Source: Trichocoleus desertorum NBK24
GTDB lineage: Bacteria; Cyanobacteriota; Cyanobacteriia; FACHB-46
Assembly (NCBI RefSeq): GCF_030409055.1
Contig: NZ_CP116619.1
Location: 1,273,628-1,337,627 of the forward strand
Direction of reading: 5' to 3'
Length of the DNA stretch: 64,000 nt
The number at the start of each line of letters is the position of its first letter. The stretch's first letter is position 1. Below the pieces are notes generated by a model that saw only the letters and a program-made list of their open reading frames with translations, ran no database searches and was not told the origin of the DNA. The translations under genes were made by a program, and so were the position numbers. Of the stretch, positions 62,226 through 64,000 are shown piece after piece.

Positions 62226-63953
62226 ATGATGCGATTGTCGGATTCTGATTTGCAACTGCTGGCTTTGCCATCCCTCAACCATGCCAACTCTGGGATGGAA
62301 GTTGGTAACCGCTATCATTCCCAGTCCAACGGCGATCGCGACGCCTTTGCGGGAGAAGGCCAAGCTAGATTTAATCCAGCCACTAGTCGCCTCTCTCAAG
62401 AAGATTTAGCCGAAGTCGTTAAAGCAGAGCAGCATAAGGAAGTGGCAGACGAAACTTCTCAATTTTCGGCTACAGAAGATGAGCGATCGCCAACCGTCGA
62501 GCATCATAGTGATCATCACAGTGGCCCTAGCACCCTAGCAGGTTTAGCCCCTGCCCCTGGAGAGAGCCATTTAACGCCTAGCAATGGCACTAGCACTGGC
62601 GGCACTGCTCTCCCGAGTGAAACTCCTGATGTAGAGCCAGATTTTGAGCAGGGGTTTCTGCCAGTTCTCAAAAATCGTAATTTTCTAGCCTTGTGGAGTG
62701 GCCAAGTTTTTTCGCAATTGGCCGACAAAGTTTACCTAGTGCTAATGATCGCGCTGATCGCAACTCGCTTCCAAGCGGAAGACCAAACGATTAGCGGCTG
62801 GGTCTCTTCGATCATGATTGCCTTTACGATTCCAGCCGTTTTATTTGGCTCTGTCGCCGGAGCGCTAGTCGATCGCTGGCCGAAGAAGCCTGTGCTGGTC
62901 ATTACAAATTTGTTGCGGGGTGGTTTGGTCTTAACTCTACCCCCACTGCTCTGGATTTCTCAAGGTTGGGCACCCCTGGGAGGCTTCCCCATCGGCTTTG
63001 GTCTCTTGCTAGGCGTGACTTTTCTCGTCTCTACGCTGACTCAGTTTTTTGCTCCAGCAGAACAATCTGCCATTCCCTTGATGGTAGAGCGGCGGCATTT
63101 GTTGTCAGCCAATTCCCTCTATACAACCACCATGATGGCTTCTGTGATTATTGGCTTTGCTGTGGGGGAGCCGCTGCTGGCGATCGCGGATCACATCATG
63201 ACGCAAATCAGTGGCGGTCTCAGTATTGGCAAAGAACTCGTAGTTGGGGGTGGCTATGCGATCGCGGGTTTAATTTTGCTATTGCTGAAAACCAATGAAA
63301 AAATAACCGTCACTCAAGAAGAATCTCCTCACATCTGGCAAGACGTGCGAGAGGGACTGGATTATTTGAGGCAGCAAACCCGTGTCCGCAGCGCTCTGAT
63401 TCAACTGGTCATCCTATTCTCAATTTTTGCCGCTTTAGCAGTGTTGGCAGTTCGTTTGGCAGAGGTAATTCCAGGGATAAAATCTTCGCAGTTTGGCTTC
63501 CTACTGGCTGCGGGTGGTGTCGGCATGGCGGGCGGAGCGGCTGTTTTGGGGCAATTCGGTCAGCGCTTTTCTCACAATCAACTGAGCTTGATTGGCTCGA
63601 TTGGCATGACAGGTTCTCTACTCGGACTTGCGGTATTTACCCATCAGCTTTGGCCCGTATTGCTACTACTTACCGCCCTAGGTGGCTTTGCCGCCATTAT
63701 TGGGGTGCCCATGCAAACCACGATTCAAGAAGAAACCCCGGAAGAAATGCGAGGGAAGATCTTTGGTTTGCAAAATAATGCCATTAATATTGCTTTGAGT
63801 TTGCCCTTGGCTTTAGCAGGTGTGGCTGAAACATTCCTGGGTTTGCGGGCTGTATTTGTCAGCTTGGCCCTGTTGGCGATCGCAGGAGGGCTCCTGACCT
63901 GGTATATTTCCCGTACAGGATCAAATCCGTTAGCCAACACTGACAAATCATAA
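62226..63953 (+). CDS. major facilitator superfamily transporter with long cytoplasmic N-terminus
   Basis: The 575-residue protein has a hydrophilic N-terminal extension of about 140 residues (His, Ser, Glu-rich; low complexity), then a transporter of roughly 12 transmembrane helices beginning LPVLKNRNFLALWSGQVFSQ. The loop VDRWPKKPVLVITN between helices 2 and 3 is the MFS signature (G/D-x-x-x-D/R-x-x-R-like). It resembles EntS-type exporters. The substrate is unknown. It lies 11 bases after recO on the same strand, so the two may be cotranscribed. Confidence 0.9.
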   Translation: MMRLSDSDLQLLALPSLNHANSGMEVGNRYHSQSNGDRDAFAGEGQARFNPATSRLSQEDLAEVVKAEQHKEVADETSQFSATEDERSPTVEHHSDHHSGPSTLAGLAPAPGESHLTPSNGTSTGGTALPSETPDVEPDFEQGFLPVLKNRNFLALWSGQVFSQLADKVYLVLMIALIATRFQAEDQTISGWVSSIMIAFTIPAVLFGSVAGALVDRWPKKPVLVITNLLRGGLVLTLPPLLWISQGWAPLGGFPIGFGLLLGVTFLVSTLTQFFAPAEQSAIPLMVERRHLLSANSLYTTTMMASVIIGFAVGEPLLAIADHIMTQISGGLSIGKELVVGGGYAIAGLILLLLKTNEKITVTQEESPHIWQDVREGLDYLRQQTRVRSALIQLVILFSIFAALAVLAVRLAEVIPGIKSSQFGFLLAAGGVGMAGGAAVLGQFGQRFSHNQLSLIGSIGMTGSLLGLAVFTHQLWPVLLLLTALGGFAAIIGVPMQTTIQEETPEEMRGKIFGLQNNAINIALSLPLALAGVAETFLGLRAVFVSLALLAIAGGLLTWYISRTGSNPLANTDKS

Positions 63954-64000
63954 GTTGACACTCATCTGAATGCACATTGCTTGGCTTGGAAAAAAATCGC

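Overview
The window reads as a chromosomal segment of a cyanobacterium, probably filamentous. It carries a form IB Rubisco operon (rbcL-rbcX-rbcS) followed by a Rubisco activase with a small-subunit-like tail, psbK, two high-light-inducible protein genes, a CRR6-type NDH-1 maturation factor, a cyanobacterial FtsQ/FtsZ pair and a group 1 sigma factor. The HIP1 octamer GCGATCGC is scattered throughout. I cannot fix the genus from sequence reading alone. No tRNA, rRNA or CRISPR array was seen.

Layout. 1-5.3 kb: a CHAT (caspase-like) protein cut by the window edge, a membrane protein, a thioredoxin-like protein, and a membrane-bound subtilase overlapping a small protein gene. 5.7-8.9 kb: ftsQ, ftsZ and thiD. 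9-14.2 kb, all on the minus strand: two small cyanobacterial proteins, the SRP RNA gene ffs, rca, and the rbcLXS operon with its terminator. 14.2-21.4 kb: a long rbcL upstream region, a seven-blade propeller protein, an intact ISAzo13-type element, a membrane-embedded alpha/beta hydrolase and a frameshifted IS630-type element. 21.4-28.1 kb: an SDR, ispD, a GT9/HAD sugar pair, CRR6, thyX interrupted by an HNH-bearing intein, and a lipoprotein. 28-33.5 kb: a pseudo-receiver, a NodB deacetylase, a poorly supported stretch of small ORFs, rpoD, and two hli genes absent from ordinary ORF calls because of their size. 33.6-43.5 kb: a sugar-type ABC ATPase, gyrA-like topoisomerase, a single-domain response regulator, a TPR protein, tgt, psbK, a GST and an SpkB-like kinase. 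44-56 kb: pheT, a YciI protein, cobK, a methyltransferase, a fused sugar nucleotidyltransferase/phosphomannomutase-like protein, an SSB paralog, an acyltransferase, lipB and hpf. 56-64 kb: PrxQ/BCP, a divergently arranged Mn/Zn ABC transporter, a Rieske protein, deoC, recO and an MFS transporter.

Most of the window is core cyanobacterial metabolism. The more unusual material is the ThyX intein inserted in the flavin/dUMP signature motif, an alpha/beta hydrolase whose core is split by a membrane hairpin, a perfect 19-bp hairpin ahead of a phasin-like gene, two copies of a double-hairpin interspersed repeat with compensatory changes, a purine-rich short repeat that also occurs inside cobK, and a direct repeat between the divergent metal transporter genes. 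I did not find a clearly new multi-gene system.
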